Origin: Gemmatimonadota bacterium | Lineage (GTDB): Bacteria > Gemmatimonadota > Gemmatimonadetes > Gemmatimonadales > GWC2-71-9 | Assembly: GCA_040388535.1 (NCBI GenBank) | Contig: JAZKBR010000001.1 | Span: forward strand, 269,764 to 333,763 | Direction: 5' to 3' | Length of the DNA stretch: 64,000 bases | Shown: piece by piece, positions 45,424 to 53,309 of the stretch | Numbering within the stretch: position 1 is the stretch's first letter | Layout of the letters: every line of letters starts with the position of its first letter | Translations under genes and position numbers: made by a program | The notes under the pieces: model-generated | The model's database searches: none | Seen by the model: only the letters and a program-made list of their open reading frames with translations | What the model was told of the DNA's origin: nothing

Positions 45424-47213
45424 CGCCTGCCACGCTCAACGACATTTTCTTCGGCGCGATCGAGCGGTTTCGCAGTCGCCCGGCGGCGATGCGAGCGCGG
45501 CGCAATGGCCGGTGGACGCCGCTATCGCACGAGCAGTTGCTCCAGCGGGTCTTCCATCTTCACTGCGGTCTCCGGGAACTCGGCCTGACCGCCGGCGACC
45601 GGATGGCCATCCTCTCGGAAAACCGCCCGGAATGGGCGATTGCCGACTACGCCTGCCTCACGGCGCGTCTTGCCGATGTACCGATCTATCCGACGCTGAC
45701 CGCACAGCAGGCCTGCTTCATCCTGCGCAACTCGGGCGCCAAGGGGATCTTCGTCTCGTCGCATGCGCTACTGGCCGAGGTGCTTCAGGGGCGCAGCTCA
45801 GTGCCCGACCTGCAACACATCGTCGTCTTTGACGACGGACCGTACCCCGAAGGCGTGATCGGGCTGCAGGAACTCGAAGCGCGCGGCGCTGCAGCTGCGG
45901 GTCGCTATGGCGACTGGATGGACGAAGCCAGGCAGGTGCAGGCCGGCGATCTCGCCACCATCATCTACACCTCGGGCACCACCGGCGACCCGAAGGGCGT
46001 GATGCTCAGTCACGGCAACATCACCAGCAACGTGGTGGCATCACTGCAGGTCCTCGAGATCACGGCCGAGGATGAATGCCTCTCCTTCCTGCCACTGTCG
46101 CACATCTTCGAGCGAATGGTCGGGCACTATACCATGCTCCAGGCCGGGACGGTCATCAACTACGCGACCAGCATGGACGCGCTGCTCACCGAGATGGGCG
46201 AGGTGCGCCCAACGATCCTCGCGTCGGTGCCGCGGATGTACGAGAAGATCTATACGCGGACCCTGGACAGTGCGATGTCGGGGGGCGTGATCAAGCGGGC
46301 GATCTTCGAATGGGCCAGGGCGACGGGCGAGAAGCGGCTCGAATACACGCTGGCGCATCGCACCGTTCCGGGGGGTCTCGCGTTCGGGCACAGGGTGGCG
46401 GATCTGCTCGTCTTCTCGAAGTTGCGCGCCCGGCTCGGCGGACGACTCCGCTTCGGAGTGTCGGGGGGCGCACCACTCAACCCCGACATCTGCCGCTTCT
46501 TCATCGCCGCCGGTTTGCCGGTGCTCGAGGGATATGGTCTGACCGAGACGTCACCGGTGATGACGGTGAACACCTTCTCGCTGCTGAAGCCCGGCACCGT
46601 GGGGCGCCCGATTCCTGGCGTGGAAGTCACCATCGCCAACGACGGCGAGATCCTGACGCGCGGCCCGAACGTGATGCTCGGCTATTTCAACCTCCCCGAG
46701 GCCACGGCGCAGGCCATCGATGCCGAGGGCTGGTTTCATACCGGTGACGTGGGGCTGATCGATGCCGACGGCTGCCTCAAGATCACCGATCGCAAGAAGG
46801 ACCTGATCGTGACCGCCGGCGGGAAGAAGATCGCGCCACAGCCGATCGAAGCGCTGCTCAAGACCAACAAGTTCTTCCTCAATGCGGTGATGCTCGGCGA
46901 CAAACGCAAGTTTCCGATCATGCTGTTGGTGCCGAACCAGAGCGCTGTCACGCAGTGGCTCGCCATCAAGGGGCGGACGCTCAAACAGGGCGAGGACATT
47001 GCCCAGCTGCCCGATGTGCAGGAGAAGCTCGAGCGCGAGGCACGCAAGAGCCTGCGCGACCTGGCTCGCTTCGAGATGCCGAAGAAGTTTCTGGTGCTGC
47101 CGCACGATTTCTCGATTGAGCGGGGAGAACTCACCCCAAAGATGTCGGTCCGACGAAAGGTCGTGGAGGAGCACTACCAGGCGCAGATCGAGAATCTCTA
47201 TGTCGACGCCTGA
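45420..47213 (+). CDS. Long-chain acyl-CoA synthetase (AMP-binding)
   Basis: This enzyme activates fatty acids with ATP and CoA. The 597-residue protein has the AMP-binding loop IIYTSGTTGDPKGVMLSHGN (about 180-199), the LPLSHIFERMVGHY segment typical of long-chain synthetases, GVSGGAPLN, EGYGLTETSPVMTVN, WFHTGDVGLID, and ITDRKKDLIVTAGGKKIAPQ. The GTG start at 45420 overlaps the preceding stop. It may feed the beta-oxidation type crotonase elsewhere in the window. Chain-length preference is not decidable. Confidence 0.93.
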   Translation: MTPATLNDIFFGAIERFRSRPAAMRARRNGRWTPLSHEQLLQRVFHLHCGLRELGLTAGDRMAILSENRPEWAIADYACLTARLADVPIYPTLTAQQACFILRNSGAKGIFVSSHALLAEVLQGRSSVPDLQHIVVFDDGPYPEGVIGLQELEARGAAAAGRYGDWMDEARQVQAGDLATIIYTSGTTGDPKGVMLSHGNITSNVVASLQVLEITAEDECLSFLPLSHIFERMVGHYTMLQAGTVINYATSMDALLTEMGEVRPTILASVPRMYEKIYTRTLDSAMSGGVIKRAIFEWARATGEKRLEYTLAHRTVPGGLAFGHRVADLLVFSKLRARLGGRLRFGVSGGAPLNPDICRFFIAAGLPVLEGYGLTETSPVMTVNTFSLLKPGTVGRPIPGVEVTIANDGEILTRGPNVMLGYFNLPEATAQAIDAEGWFHTGDVGLIDADGCLKITDRKKDLIVTAGGKKIAPQPIEALLKTNKFFLNAVMLGDKRKFPIMLLVPNQSAVTQWLAIKGRTLKQGEDIAQLPDVQEKLEREARKSLRDLARFEMPKKFLVLPHDFSIERGELTPKMSVRRKVVEEHYQAQIENLYVDA

Positions 47214-47219
47214 CGCGCG

Positions 47220-47795
47220 CTAGCGCCGCCGGACCACCCATACACCATCGGCCTCGGCGAGCAGTTCGACCCCCGGTACATCGAGGGGCGGTGCACCGAC
47301 GCCCACCGCGCGAAGCCCCGGGAGTACCGAGCGAACCGCAGCCACCTGCCACTCGGCGGCGTCGGCTCCCACGATGACTCCACGCATCGAGTGCTCCTTG
47401 AGGGGCCACGCGCCACTCCGCAACACACTTACCCGCTCAGCCGGCACGACGCTTTCTGGCGGATTGATGGCCACGATGGCGACGCCAGCAAGCAGCTCCG
47501 CGAGTTCCCTGGCGAGGGCGCCGGCCGAACCCGCGAGCGCAAGCCAACCGCCCGGCCCCGAGATACCGAGCAAGGCAACCGCCGACACGGCATCGCATGG
47601 CGGCGCTGCCACCGATGGCGCTCCACCACCGAAATCAGGAATGCCATTGGTCCAGGCGCAGTTCCAGCCGCATGCAGGACAGCCGAGGTGTCCCGCAATC
47701 ACCTCTCGGCCGGACATCTGATCGGGGAGCAGCACGAGAAAGGCTTCCTCGTGCGACTGGGGACAGCGCAGGTGATCTGTAAGCTCGATATGCAC
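47220..47795 (-). CDS. Zinc-ribbon (Trm112-like) protein of unknown function
   Basis: The 191-residue protein starts VHIELTDHLRCPQSHEEAFL and has a treble-clef type ribbon (LRCPQSH, then HLGCPACGWN and NGIPDFGGG), similar to Trm112-like domains that precede methyltransferases. The rest (GISGPGGWLALAGSAG, VVAINPPESVVPA-like strands) resembles a degenerate Rossmann/methyltransferase fold lacking an obvious SAM motif. The GTG start at 47795 is chosen because the upstream open frame overlaps the previous gene. Function unknown. Confidence 0.6.
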   Translation of the reverse strand: MHIELTDHLRCPQSHEEAFLVLLPDQMSGREVIAGHLGCPACGWNCAWTNGIPDFGGGAPSVAAPPCDAVSAVALLGISGPGGWLALAGSAGALARELAELLAGVAIVAINPPESVVPAERVSVLRSGAWPLKEHSMRGVIVGADAAEWQVAAVRSVLPGLRAVGVGAPPLDVPGVELLAEADGVWVVRRR

Positions 47796-47800
47796 AGCGA

Positions 47801-49414
47801 TCAGGGCCGGAACTCGACCCAGGTCATCGCGCCGGGTCGCACCCGGACCGATCGCGTGATTCGCTTGCCGTCGATGACGACAAAGAGGGTGTGGAGACCC
47901 GCCGGCACGTCGGTGAGGGCGAACTGCTCGCCATAAACCGGATGCGGGCGATTGCGCGGGCCATACGTTTCGGCAAAGACGAATGGCGTCTCGGCCGGCA
48001 ACGGCTTCTTCACACCGTAGATGTGCGCCTGCGGAATCGCCTTCCCTGCTGCATCGACCACCGTGCCTGCGATCAGACCGGTGCCAGGCAGCGGCGTGAT
48101 CCATAGTTCAGGATTGGTGGTATAGGGCGGGTAACGATTGAGCGAGTCGACGATCGGCTTCACCGAGTCGGTCGGTGCCAGGTGCACTTCGAGGTGCATA
48201 TGATCGTTGGTGGCCCTGCCGGTATGACCAACTTCAGAGATGATATCACCACGAGCAACGCGATCACCTACCGAAGTGCGCAACCTGGAGTTGTGGTAGT
48301 ACACCGAGAAGACGAAGAACTTCTTGTCGGCGATCGTCAGCATGGTGTCGTGACGGATCGAGACCGTGAGCGCGCCCCGTTCCGCTCGGCCCGCGTACAC
48401 CACGGTGCCACTGCCGATGGCGTGCACCAGCGTGCCATCAGGGTTATTGAATTCGATCCCCTGATGTGGCTGGAAGAACCCACCCATGGTCGAGCCCCAG
48501 CGGTAGGTCTGGTCATTCATGTCATTGTCGGCATGACCGATCGGGCGGGCAAACCAGGGCGACCAGCCCTTGGCACTTCCCGCGACAGGGCCGGCAACAG
48601 GCACGAGCCCGATCGGCGCGACCGAAACCGCGGCACCGAGTCGCTGGTCGGCCACCACGCACGCTGCGTCATGCTCTCCGCTGGCGGCGCGCAGGCACTG
48701 CCCGAGCGGGAGAAAGGCAGTACGGTGCCCGAGGAGACGCAGGCCGAGTGACGAGGCGCGGGCCCGTGGCGGCGCAGCGAACCCGAGCAGATATTCGCTG
48801 GGCAACACCGCGAGCATGGTGTCGGCGGGCCCCTTGGCCGGCGGCCCCACGGCATCGCCGAATGCGGTCCAGTGGGCGCCGTCGTCGGTCGTTACCTGCA
48901 AGCCGTCGGCGGTCGCAATCGCGACGGTGTCGCCACGAATCAGGATGCCATCGGGCGCGACGTATTGCCACTCGGGGCCGAGCTGGGTGAAGGTCCAGTT
49001 CTTCCAGCTCTTCCCGCCATCGAGTGATACGCCCCAGCCGTTACCGATGGTACCGTACCAGATCTGGCCGCGCGCGCCAAAGGCGATGGCATTGATGAAG
49101 TTCATCGAGATCGAGGTCTTGCTGGTGTCATTCACGAGGCGGCGCAGCGGCTTCTTGCCGGAGGCGATGTAGATGCCGCGACCGTAGGTGCCGACCCAGA
49201 TGTCGCCGTTGGGGGCTTTCGCGGAGGTGAGGGCGATCGTGGGGATTCCGGCGGAGTCTGGTAGGGCTGGTGGCGCGACCTGGTGGTGCCGCCCTTGGGC
49301 GGCACCGGTCTCCGCGTCACGCGGAGTCAGGGCTTTGGCATAGAGCGGAGATCCGTGCCGCGCGAGCGCGGCACCACCAAGGGTTCCGAACAGCAAGAGA
49401 ACTCCGCGCGTCAT
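47801..49414 (-). CDS. Exported beta-propeller/M23-like peptidase protein with inserted repeat
   Basis: The 537-residue protein begins with a signal-like MTRGVLLLFGTLG. A segment of about 33 residues encoded by palindromic repeat B follows (about residues 13-44). Sensor-type propeller strands come next (NGDIWVGTYGRGIYIASG, GQIWYGTIGNGWGVSLDGGK). An M23-like domain (about 300-410) has HQGIEF in place of the usual HxGxD, and HMHLEVH. A carboxypeptidase-regulatory-like beta domain (about 430-537) is at the end. The Asp-to-Glu change at the metal site may weaken peptidase activity. It overlaps the SDR gene stop (ATGA). Confidence 0.75.
   Translation of the reverse strand: MTRGVLLLFGTLGGAALARHGSPLYAKALTPRDAETGAAQGRHHQVAPPALPDSAGIPTIALTSAKAPNGDIWVGTYGRGIYIASGKKPLRRLVNDTSKTSISMNFINAIAFGARGQIWYGTIGNGWGVSLDGGKSWKNWTFTQLGPEWQYVAPDGILIRGDTVAIATADGLQVTTDDGAHWTAFGDAVGPPAKGPADTMLAVLPSEYLLGFAAPPRARASSLGLRLLGHRTAFLPLGQCLRAASGEHDAACVVADQRLGAAVSVAPIGLVPVAGPVAGSAKGWSPWFARPIGHADNDMNDQTYRWGSTMGGFFQPHQGIEFNNPDGTLVHAIGSGTVVYAGRAERGALTVSIRHDTMLTIADKKFFVFSVYYHNSRLRTSVGDRVARGDIISEVGHTGRATNDHMHLEVHLAPTDSVKPIVDSLNRYPPYTTNPELWITPLPGTGLIAGTVVDAAGKAIPQAHIYGVKKPLPAETPFVFAETYGPRNRPHPVYGEQFALTDVPAGLHTLFVVIDGKRITRSVRVRPGAMTWVEFRP
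49282..49378. repeat. 97-bp nested-palindrome element, copy B, inside a coding sequence
   Basis: The ends GGTGGTGCCGC and GCGGCACCACC are exact inverses. Three hairpins are nested: GGTGCCGCCC/GGGCGGCACC, CTCCGCG/CGCGGAG, and GTGCCGCG/CGCGGCAC. It is related over its whole length to copy A at 739-836 on the other strand. Here it lies in frame between the signal peptide and the propeller of the 47801-49414 gene. Confidence 0.78.
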
Positions 49415-50097
49415 CGGCTCGCCCCCATCCGGATCTCCTCGATCTGCACGTGGCCCGGCTGCATTGCTGCGAAGTGGATCGCCGCAGCGACATCGTCGAC
49501 ACAGAGCATATCGGCACGATTTGGCAGGTCGCCGCGCGAGTCAGGATCGAGCGGATCCCAGACCGAGGTATCGGTCGGGCCTGGCGAAATCAGGGTGCAG
49601 CGCACGCCACTCCCACGGCACTCCTCCAGCAGGACCTCATGCAGCCCGCGTGCACCGAACTTGCTCGCGGCATACGCTGCGTTGCCGGCGTACGCCTTGT
49701 GGTCTGCCACACTCCCGACCAGGAGATGCGCGCCGCTGCCGCGTTCCCGCATTGCCGGGAGAAATTGCCGCGCGATGGCGAGTGGCGCCTCGAGATTGAT
49801 CGCGAGCTGCTCGCGCAGCAGGGCGTCGCTGGTGTCTTCGAGTGGGGCCATCAGGAAGGCTCCGGCATTGCTCACGATGACGTCGGGAAGGCCGATTTCT
49901 TCCGAGATCAGGTGCAGCACTCGCGCGCGGTCGGCGGGGTCGGCGAGGTCGACGCGGTAGTCGCGGCTCCCTGGAAGGGGAGGCAGTGCGCTGCGGGCGA
50001 GCCGGATGACGGTGGCGCCATCAGCCGCGAACCGTTTCGCCGTCGCAGCGCCGATGCCGCGCGACGCGCCGGTCACGAGGACCACAGCAGGGTTCAC
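49411..50097 (-). CDS. Short-chain dehydrogenase/reductase
   Basis: The 228-residue protein has the NAD(P) motif VLVTGASRGIGAAT (about 5-18), the NAG sequence VSNAGAF, the catalytic Ser in LLVGSVADHKA and YAASK (NAAYAASKFGARGLHE). The GTG at 50097 is chosen as the start: it overlaps nothing, sits one base after the PTPS stop and gives the standard N-terminus. It follows a PTPS-family enzyme, so a sepiapterin-reductase-like role in pterin chemistry is possible but unproven. Its stop overlaps the propeller-M23 gene. Confidence 0.88.
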   Translation of the reverse strand: MNPAVVLVTGASRGIGAATAKRFAADGATVIRLARSALPPLPGSRDYRVDLADPADRARVLHLISEEIGLPDVIVSNAGAFLMAPLEDTSDALLREQLAINLEAPLAIARQFLPAMRERGSGAHLLVGSVADHKAYAGNAAYAASKFGARGLHEVLLEECRGSGVRCTLISPGPTDTSVWDPLDPDSRGDLPNRADMLCVDDVAAAIHFAAMQPGHVQIEEIRMGASR

Positions 50098-50098
50098 C

Positions 50099-50512
50099 TT
50101 ACGCTCCGGTGTATTCGACAAAGTTGCGCGGCGTTTCCCACAGGCGCACACAGGCGAGCTTCCCTGCGGGAATCCGGTGCTCGAGCTGCTCCCAGATGAA
50201 GCGCGCGATATTCTCGGCCGAGGGCAGGTGGGTCGCGAACCACGGGACGTCGAGGTTCAGATTCCGGTGATCCAGCAAACCATGGACGTGTTCGTCGAAG
50301 AGGGCATTGAGAATCCCCACATCAACGACGTAGCCGGTCTCGAGGCTGATCTCCCCCGCGACACAGAGTTCGACCTCGTAGTTGTGGCCGTGATAGTTGG
50401 CGTTATTGCACGGTCCGAACGTGGCGCGGTTCCACTCGTCGGAGTGTGCGGGGTTGTGGAGGCGATGGGCCGCGTTGAAGTGCACGCGACGGACAACAAG
50501 AGCGCGGGGCAT
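50099..50512 (-). CDS. 6-pyruvoyl-tetrahydropterin synthase family protein
   Basis: The 137-residue protein has the zinc histidines in RRVHFNAAHRLHN and NYHGHNYEVE, and the catalytic cysteine in FGPCNNANYHGH, a spacing like true PTPS rather than the QueD form. The C-terminal Glu is in RLWETPRNFVEY. The frame extends to 50584, but MPRALVVRRVHFNAAH at 50512 is the family start. A one-base gap leads to an SDR, so the pair could make a reduced pterin. QueD-like 6-carboxy-tetrahydropterin synthase remains an alternative. Confidence 0.88.
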   Translation of the reverse strand: MPRALVVRRVHFNAAHRLHNPAHSDEWNRATFGPCNNANYHGHNYEVELCVAGEISLETGYVVDVGILNALFDEHVHGLLDHRNLNLDVPWFATHLPSAENIARFIWEQLEHRIPAGKLACVRLWETPRNFVEYTGA

Positions 50513-50699
50513 TTGCGGAATCCCGGGTGAACGGGCGATGGCAGGGAGGTGTATTTCGAAGCCCGTGGAGAAACGCTTTGGCACCCTCTCCCTGTCGTCC
50601 GTCTTCCCCCGAGGGGCATGGCGTCGGACCTGGAATGTGGGCCCATCCTCGGACCTGTTGGCTCGAAACGTTGGTTCCCCACCACCGTCCGCCCACCGC

Positions 50700-50705
50700 T
50701 ATAAT
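50700..50705 (+). promoter_or_regulatory. Consensus -10 box before the 54-residue membrane protein
   Basis: TATAAT lies 57 bases before the start codon of the small gene at 50763. No good -35 is found at 16-18 bases, so a weak or activated promoter is suggested. The rest of the 250-bp gap (50513-50762) shows no gene or structured RNA that I recognise. Confidence 0.5.
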
Positions 50706-50762
50706 ATGGGCACGCATCACAGCGGTCAACGCGACTGATTTCCTTACACCACAGGAGCAACG

Positions 50763-50927
50763 ATGGTGGAACTCCCGATCGGCATCCTGTGCCTCATCGT
50801 CTGGGGCGTGCTGCAATTCAAGGTGCAGCCTGCCACAGCCTGGTACCACATCCTGCTGGCCGCTGGCGTGATCCTCGCCGTTCGCGGAATCGCCCGTTCT
50901 CGCTGGGGCACCCTGGAACCGCGTTGA
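50763..50927 (+). CDS. 54-residue double-helix membrane protein
   Basis: Translation from ATG 50763 gives MVELPIGILCLIVWGVLQFK at the start and a basic end (RGIARSRWGTLEPR). Two hydrophobic helices (about 5-20 and 27-42) are separated by a short polar turn. AGGAG lies five bases before the ATG, and a TATAAT box is upstream. It is too short to be found by usual length cut-offs. No family is recognised. The stop is five bases from the end of the convergent aminotransferase gene. Confidence 0.7.
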   Translation: MVELPIGILCLIVWGVLQFKVQPATAWYHILLAAGVILAVRGIARSRWGTLEPR

Positions 50928-50932
50928 CGCTG

Positions 50933-52102
50933 CTAGCGCCAGATGCTGGCGGCGCGCCGGGCCGCATCTTCGAGAACGGCGGGTGGGGCGACCATCGACA
51001 TCCGCAGATACTCCGCTCCACCGGTACCAAAACCGCTCCCGGGGGTCAGCACGATCCCTTCGCGGGACAGTAGCAACTCGGTGGCCTCCCAGTCGGTCAT
51101 GCCCGCGGGCACCGGCAACCAGAGATACATGGCTGCCGCGGGAAGCTCTACCCTGAACCCGCCCGAGGCGAATCCTGTTCCCGCAGCCTCGAAGCGCTCG
51201 CGGTAGCCGGCTCGAAGTAGTGACGACAGTTCTTCTGCGCGCTCGAACGCCGTTGCCGCTGCCAGTTGAACCACCGTCGGTGCGCCATACCCGACCAAAT
51301 TGCGGCACGCGTTGAGCGCCCGACAGACCTCCGGACTCCCCACCACCATACCGACCCGCAGGCCTGCCATCGAGAAGTTCTTCGAGCCGGAATGAATCTC
51401 GATCGCCGTATCGAGGGCACCCGGGACCTGCAGCACGCTGGGCGCCGGTTCACCGCGGAAGGTCAATTCGCTATAGGCAAGATCACTCACGAACAGGATG
51501 TCGTTGGCGCGGGCAAACGCCACTGCCTCGGCGAGTCGATCGAGCGAGGTGACCGCACATGTCGGGTTGTTGGGGAAGTTCAGCACCAGCACCTTGGCGC
51601 GGCGACGAAGATCGGCCGACACCGCTCCCAGGTCCGGCCACCATTCACCCGCGGCCGAGACTGGCAGGGCGACGGTCTCGGCGCCAACGGCCATCGCAGC
51701 GCGCTCGTAGACCGGGTACGCCACGTCAGTGATGAGGACCACGTCGCCGGCATTGCAGTAGGTCTGGATCACCTGAGCAAGCGCCTCCTTCGCGCCCGCG
51801 GTCGGAACCAGTTGAGTCATCGGATCCACCGTGGCGCCAAACCGGCGCTCGAGGAACCCCGCAAAGCTGCGCTTGAATGTCGGATCACCGGTGAAGTCGG
51901 GATAGCCGTGACGCGACCGATCGTGCACCGCGGTAGCGAGCGACTCGATGATGGCATCGGGCATCGGCTGATCAGGGGAGCCGAGTGACAGATCGACGAT
52001 CGCGGCACCGGTCGCGAGCCGGGCGCGCTTCTTTTCGGCGAGCGTGGCGAAGACGTACGGCTTGATCCGCTGCAGGCGTTCAGTTGGAACGGGCACATGC
52101 AC
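50933..52102 (-). CDS. PLP-dependent aminotransferase of the phenylalanine operon
   Basis: The 389-residue class I/II aminotransferase has LSLGSPDQPMPDAI, VPTAGAKEALAQ, the LVLNFPNNPTCAV loop, the PLP lysine in SGSKNFSMAGLRVGMV and the C-terminal arginine in AEYLRMSMV. It is the third gene after pheA and a chorismate mutase, with an 85-bp gap. A role as aromatic aminotransferase making phenylalanine from phenylpyruvate fits well. By sequence it also resembles LL-diaminopimelate and AatA-type enzymes, so substrate is inferred from context. Confidence 0.85.
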   Translation of the reverse strand: MHVPVPTERLQRIKPYVFATLAEKKRARLATGAAIVDLSLGSPDQPMPDAIIESLATAVHDRSRHGYPDFTGDPTFKRSFAGFLERRFGATVDPMTQLVPTAGAKEALAQVIQTYCNAGDVVLITDVAYPVYERAAMAVGAETVALPVSAAGEWWPDLGAVSADLRRRAKVLVLNFPNNPTCAVTSLDRLAEAVAFARANDILFVSDLAYSELTFRGEPAPSVLQVPGALDTAIEIHSGSKNFSMAGLRVGMVVGSPEVCRALNACRNLVGYGAPTVVQLAAATAFERAEELSSLLRAGYRERFEAAGTGFASGGFRVELPAAAMYLWLPVPAGMTDWEATELLLSREGIVLTPGSGFGTGGAEYLRMSMVAPPAVLEDAARRAASIWR

Positions 52103-52187
52103 TCACAAGGTCACGGGGAATGGGCGTCGGCGCGGAGGATTGTGGCAGGTCTCCGCAACGGATGCAACACCCCCGTACGACTCCGGA

Positions 52188-52589
52188 TCAGGCTCGTACG
52201 AGATCCGGTCGGAGCGTCGCCGCGCCCCGGAGATAGACGTGCCTCGGCGCAGATTCCTGCCAGTCACGTTGCACGTGTACCAGCACGCGCAGACAGCGAG
52301 GCATGCCTCCCGGTACCGCAATCTCCTGCATGCAGAGCAGCGGCACGTGATGCCACCCCGCGCGACGAGCCGTCTCGGCCGGAAACGCCGCCGTGAGATC
52401 GGGAGTGACGGTGAAGATGGCACTGATCACTTCGGTGTCGGCAAAGTGATTTTCCCGGCGCACCTCTCGCAGCAACTCGAGGACCGCCTCGCGGATTGCC
52501 GCCGCGTCGTCGCTGGCGACGGTAATAGCGCCGCGGATCGCCCGGACGTCGGGCACCGCCAGCCATCGTCGCACCCATCGCCGGATCAC
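52188..52589 (-). CDS. Chorismate mutase, AroH type
   Basis: This enzyme turns chorismate into prephenate. The 133-residue protein is the trimeric AroH fold, not the helical AroQ. It has VRAIRGAITVASDDAAAIRE with the N-terminal active-site Arg, VISAIFTVTPDLTAAFP, and LLCMQEIAVPGGMPRCLRVL with the catalytic Glu and Arg. HVYLRGAATLRPDL is at the end. The GTG at 52589 overlaps the pheA stop (GTGA); an ATG at 52640 lies inside pheA. It supplies prephenate to the upstream-encoded dehydratase. Confidence 0.9.
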   Translation of the reverse strand: MIRRWVRRWLAVPDVRAIRGAITVASDDAAAIREAVLELLREVRRENHFADTEVISAIFTVTPDLTAAFPAETARRAGWHHVPLLCMQEIAVPGGMPRCLRVLVHVQRDWQESAPRHVYLRGAATLRPDLVRA

Positions 52590-53149
52590 GCGGCCACCTC
52601 GGCGCGCACTGCGGTCGCGATGACGACGAAGCGAGTGCAATTGTCGCCGCGGTCGGCGATATCGTGCGCCAGGACCTCGAGGCCATACAATTCTGCGGCC
52701 TCGACCCCGGCGATCGCTGCGCGGGTGTAGTCGCGGTCCGCGGCGATGCTGCGGGCGGCACCGGCGGTATCATCGACCGCCCGCATCTGCAGGCCGCGCT
52801 CGGACAGCCATCCGGCACACTGCGCCAGCGCCGCGGGATGACTCTCGACCCAGCGGATCCCCGCCACCCTGGCGCCCGGAAGTGCGAGCAGGCACTGACG
52901 GATCGGAAAGGTGGCATCCTCGACAATGACGAGCCCCGCTTCAGTGCGCAGTGCCGCCTGCGCCTCACGCACCTCACCGATCACCGAGTTCTCGATCGGG
53001 AGGATGCCGAGCTCGACACGACCCTGCGCCACCGCACGGACGACCGACGCGAAATCGCTCATCGCCTGGCGCTTGGCCCGCGGGAAGAGCTCGCGCGCCG
53101 CGAGCCACGAGAACGCGCCGGGGGCACCCTGATAGGCAATGCGAGTCAT
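52586..53149 (-). CDS. pheA: Prephenate dehydratase without ACT domain
   Basis: This enzyme converts prephenate to phenylpyruvate. The 187 residues cover the two-lobe catalytic domain: YQGAPGAFSWLAARELFP, LGILPIENSVIGEV and the catalytic-cleft motif DNCTRFVVI (about 169-177). The protein ends about ten residues later, so the C-terminal ACT domain with its ESRP phenylalanine site is absent. Feedback inhibition by phenylalanine is therefore unlikely, matching control by attenuation. GGAGG precedes the ATG at 53149. It follows the leader and attenuator. Confidence 0.92.
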   Translation of the reverse strand: MTRIAYQGAPGAFSWLAARELFPRAKRQAMSDFASVVRAVAQGRVELGILPIENSVIGEVREAQAALRTEAGLVIVEDATFPIRQCLLALPGARVAGIRWVESHPAALAQCAGWLSERGLQMRAVDDTAGAARSIAADRDYTRAAIAGVEAAELYGLEVLAHDIADRGDNCTRFVVIATAVRAEVAA

Positions 53150-53165
53150 GTCGTTCCTCCAAAAC

Positions 53166-53196
53166 GAAAAAGCCCCCTCGAGTATTGAGGAGGCTT
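53166..53196 (-). terminator. Attenuator terminator of the pheA operon
   Basis: On the minus strand AAGCCTCCTC (53196-53187) pairs over 10 bp with GAGGGGGCTT (53179-53170) around a 7-base loop, ending in TTTTT. The left half (with CCCG just before it) can instead pair with GAGGGGGTCGGG (53250-53239) as antiterminator. That segment can in turn pair with the end of the leader peptide coding region (53263-53254). This is the standard four-segment attenuation layout. Confidence 0.85.
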
Positions 53197-53220
53197 CGGG
53201 ACTGGTGCGTCGCGGTATTG

Positions 53221-53301
53221 CTAGCGCGTGCGCCTGTGCCCGACCCCCTCAGTGAGGAAGGCCGTAAAGCGATAGGCGAAGGTAAACATTGCGCGAGGCA
53301 T
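53221..53301 (-). CDS. pheL: Phenylalanine-rich pheA leader peptide
   Basis: The 26-residue peptide starts MPRAMFTFAYRFTAFLTEGV and ends TAG. Four phenylalanines and one tyrosine fall in residues 6-15, exactly before the mutually exclusive stem-loops. A ribosome waiting for charged tRNA-Phe there would cover segment 1, letting segment 2 pair with segment 3 and preventing the terminator. Start 53301 has no clear Shine-Dalgarno and may be almost leaderless; the ATG four codons in is an alternative. The symbol is by analogy with enterobacteria. Confidence 0.85.
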   Translation of the reverse strand: MPRAMFTFAYRFTAFLTEGVGHRRTR

Positions 53302-53309
53302 GGTGACTC

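Noticed and set aside
50513-50762. Possible riboswitch in the 250-bp gap before the 54-residue gene
   Set aside because: No known riboswitch core or strong conserved-looking pairing could be recognised; only a -10 box is supportable.
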